A DNA stretch of 64,000 nt, taken from an uncultured Desulfobacter sp. (GTDB lineage Bacteria; Desulfobacterota; Desulfobacteria; Desulfobacterales; Desulfobacteraceae). The notes under the pieces were generated by a model. That model did not search any database. It saw only the letters and a list, made by a program, of their open reading frames with translations, and was not told where the DNA came from. Both the position numbers and the translations under genes were made by a program. Of the stretch, positions 62,145-64,000 are shown one piece after another. The stretch is from the NCBI RefSeq assembly GCF_963664415.1, contig NZ_OY761445.1, forward strand, positions 310,001 through 374,000, in the 5' to 3' direction. Every line of letters starts with the position of its first letter. Within the stretch, counting starts at the first letter, position 1.

Positions 62145-62870
62145 ATGTTTGATAACCGTAAAATATATCGTGCTTGTCACCAAAAACAGGGGTTGATCTC
62201 CTTTAATGTGACCGTAAAGGAGACAAACCTGAATATCCAGGCAGATTCGGATCTCAGTAAGCAGGCCGTGCGGTCCATCCTGACCCACCGACAGTACATC
62301 GAAAATCACATCGCCCGCTTTCCAAGTTTTGCAGACAGCCTGACACCGGTGTCCGATCCAGGGATCATGCCTAAAATCATTTCTGAAATGATAAAGGCGG
62401 CAAAGATTACCGGTGTCGGCCCCATGGCAGCTGTAGCAGGCGCTGTGGCCCAGAGTGTGGGCAGAGATCTGCTTCAATGGTCTTCAAATATTCTGGTGGA
62501 AAACGGTGGGGATGTTTTTATAAAATCAGAGACCCAGACCATATTTACCATTTACGCAGGGTCATCTCCGTTTAGCATGAAAACCGGTATTAAAGTGGCC
62601 CCGCGTCCAACTTCATTTGCCATGTGCACCTCTTCAGGGACAGTGGGACATTCCAAAAGTTTCGGCAAGGCTGATGCTGTTACTGTTCTGGCAGATTGCT
62701 GTGCACTGGCCGATGCTGCGGCCACATCTCTCGGCAATAAAATCCAGACCCCCAAAGACATTGAAAAAGCCATTGACATAGGCAAAAATATGTCAGGGGT
62801 TCAGGGAATCGTCATGATTATAGGAAAACAGATTGGGCTATGGGGTGCCCTGGAATTGGTCAAATTATAA
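62145..62870 (+). CDS. UPF0280 family protein
   Basis: 241 residues, ApbE-like fold. VGPMAAVAGAVAQSVGRDLL and VENGGDVFIKS are the conserved UPF0280 segments, and TSSGTVGHSKSFGKADAVTVLA matches the ApbE-related flavin/FAD-binding region. Function is not established; UPF0280 proteins often occur with anaerobic metabolism genes. Begins 116 bp after the dGTPase gene. Confidence 0.85.
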   Translation: MFDNRKIYRACHQKQGLISFNVTVKETNLNIQADSDLSKQAVRSILTHRQYIENHIARFPSFADSLTPVSDPGIMPKIISEMIKAAKITGVGPMAAVAGAVAQSVGRDLLQWSSNILVENGGDVFIKSETQTIFTIYAGSSPFSMKTGIKVAPRPTSFAMCTSSGTVGHSKSFGKADAVTVLADCCALADAAATSLGNKIQTPKDIEKAIDIGKNMSGVQGIVMIIGKQIGLWGALELVKL

Positions 62871-62884
62871 AACAGGAGTACATC

Positions 62885-63151
62885 ATGAAAACACAATTTA
62901 TTATTAAAATTTCACTGTTCATATCTGCGTTTGTAATGATATGGGCAGTTTCAGGATGCATGGGCGCGCCCCAAAATCTGCCGGAAAACGCGGTTGTCTG
63001 CGAGGAACCCCGGCACACCATATGTACCATGGACTACCGGCCTGTGTGCGGTTATTTTGCTGACGGTACCGTAAAAATATTCAGCAATGGTTGTACGGCC
63101 TGCAGCAATAAAAACGTGGTTGGTTTCACCCATGGACCCTGCAGCAAATAA
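62885..63151 (+). CDS. Small lipoprotein with Kazal-type inhibitor domain
   Basis: 88 residues. Signal peptide with lipobox VSGC (Cys25), then a Kazal-like domain with six cysteines (C39, C47, C55, C70, C73, C86) spaced as CTMDYRPVCG...SNGCTAC...GPC. Kazal domains inhibit serine proteases. ATG 62885 follows AGGAG; starts further upstream would read through the UPF0280 gene. Probably anchored in the outer membrane or inner-membrane periplasmic face. Confidence 0.8.
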   Translation: MKTQFIIKISLFISAFVMIWAVSGCMGAPQNLPENAVVCEEPRHTICTMDYRPVCGYFADGTVKIFSNGCTACSNKNVVGFTHGPCSK

Positions 63152-63214
63152 CTTTATTGTCATTATTTTTTACAGTCATAAAAGTCCATCAAGCTGCATG
63201 CCGGGACAGCCTTT

Positions 63215-63982
63215 CTATCCATGATCTTGGGTCTTCGGAGCACAGGTGGCACCAGCCGATAGACCATCTTGGTAACATTTGTCACCATACCGCGTCACCT
63301 GACGGCACAGCCCCCGGATTATACTGACTTCCCTGGATTGGAGCTGGTAGCGGCTTAAAAAACTGCGAGCCTTGTCCAGCCGGTGTTCCGGATTTTCATG
63401 ATTGATGTAATGGATTTTGGCAAAGGTCTCTTTGAGATCTTTATACATATTCTGCAGCTCATGCCGGCAGGCCAATCGGGGAATATAAAATTCCGGTTCC
63501 AGGGTACGCGCTTTAAACAGTTCATAGCATATAACCATAACAGCCTGAGCCAAATTCAAAGAAGAAAATCCAGCTGTGGGGATATTCACAAGATCATGGC
63601 ATAGCTGCAAATCTTCATTGGTCAGTCCCCTGTCCTCGGGACCGAAAAGAACAGCCACCCGGTTTTTTGAAGAGATGGGAATTAGTTTTGTGGCAAGATC
63701 GGCCGGAGACACGTTCACTCTGCGCGTACCGCCAAGCCTTGCAGTTGTGCCGACGATCCAGTTAAATTCCCCAAGCGCCTCAGTTAAGGTGTTGCAAACC
63801 TTCATGGCCTCAACCAGTCCGGCAGCTGAATGGGTTGCCACTTTCAGGACCCGCTCCATATCAAAATTCCTGGGTGCGGACAAAATCAACTGCCCTACTC
63901 CCATATTTGCCGCAGCCCGGGCAGCGGCGCCAATATTTTCCGGAATTCGGGTATCATGAAGCACAATGGCGACATTTTCCAT
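63215..63982 (-). CDS. trmJ: tRNA (cytidine/uridine-32-2'-O)-methyltransferase TrmJ-like
   Basis: 255 residues, SPOUT/TrmH fold: IVLHDTRIPENIGAAARAAANMG (motif 1), VAVLFGPEDRGLTNEDL (motif 2) and VNIPTAGFSSLNLAQAVMVICYEL (motif 3), the knotted SAM-binding core. The C-terminal helical tail is short. Length and motifs match TrmJ; other TrmH-family members are possible. Convergent with the Kazal gene, with 63 bp between and no clear terminator. Confidence 0.85.
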   Translation of the reverse strand: MENVAIVLHDTRIPENIGAAARAAANMGVGQLILSAPRNFDMERVLKVATHSAAGLVEAMKVCNTLTEALGEFNWIVGTTARLGGTRRVNVSPADLATKLIPISSKNRVAVLFGPEDRGLTNEDLQLCHDLVNIPTAGFSSLNLAQAVMVICYELFKARTLEPEFYIPRLACRHELQNMYKDLKETFAKIHYINHENPEHRLDKARSFLSRYQLQSREVSIIRGLCRQVTRYGDKCYQDGLSAGATCAPKTQDHG

Positions 63983-64000
63983 ACAAACTTTTTGATTTTT

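Overview
The window looks like chromosome of a Gram-negative anaerobe of the sulfate-reducing Desulfobacterota (Desulfobacter/Desulfotignum-like). This is inferred from gene families and order (xseB-ispA-dxs-tlyA, an EF-G2 paralogue, a type II secretion/type IV pilus hybrid, RpoH-type sigma, Mrp/NBP35 ATPase, UPF0280) and is not proven by a marker gene. No rRNA or complete tRNA gene was seen.

Layout. (1) 1-3642: end of xseB, ispA, dxs and tlyA, tightly packed (isoprenoid precursors and an rRNA methyltransferase). (2) 3811-5880: an EF-G-like GTPase ending in a strong terminator. (3) 6152-11044: signalling block: a degenerate-GGDEF/EAL protein behind an 11-G tract, a membrane histidine kinase, a lone receiver and a STAS protein, the last three translationally overlapped. 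(4) 11055-22381: a secretion operon encoding ATPase GspE, platform GspF, pseudopilins GspG/H/I/J, PilM/N/O/P-like inner-membrane proteins, a secretin with an added SH3 domain, and a pseudopilin-like stalk fused to a six-bladed NHL propeller. A 147-bp MITE lies between gspF and gspG. (5) 22721-27403: a CoA-disulfide-reductase/rhodanese flavoprotein, then on the minus strand purC, a ParB-like protein and a spore-photoproduct-lyase-like radical SAM enzyme.

(6) 27898-55897 is the accessory heart of the window: an extracellular contractile injection system (eCIS, phage-tail-like). In order it encodes sheath, tube, a CxxC protein, a proline-rich protein, the DUF4255 tube-terminator family, AAA+ ATPase, a small conserved protein, a DUF4157-OmpA protein, [two insertion sequences], tube-baseplate adaptor, LysM protein, VgrG/gp27-like hub, gp5-like spike, PAAR-like tip, gp25-like wedge, two baseplate-J proteins, a gpI-like tail protein with a predicted beta-helix, and a DUF6519 beta-helix protein. 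The locus carries three lesions that can be read directly from sequence: a -1 frameshift in the tube gene, a +1 frameshift at the 3' end of the hub gene, and an IS with 8-bp target duplication inside the 3' end of the DUF4157 gene. A second IS sits just upstream of the adaptor gene, so the operon is physically split. The sheath carries three tandem copies of an extra beta-rich domain. No tape measure or classic tail fibre was recognised.

(7) 56356-63982: RpoH-like sigma factor, TPR lipoprotein, DUF4292-like lipoprotein, Mrp ATPase, dGTPase, UPF0280 protein, a Kazal-type lipoprotein and, convergent, TrmJ. Base composition and codon use change inside the eCIS block (GC-rich ATPase and baseplate genes; AT-rich DUF4157, DUF6519 and part of the second J protein), consistent with a mosaic, horizontally acquired locus.
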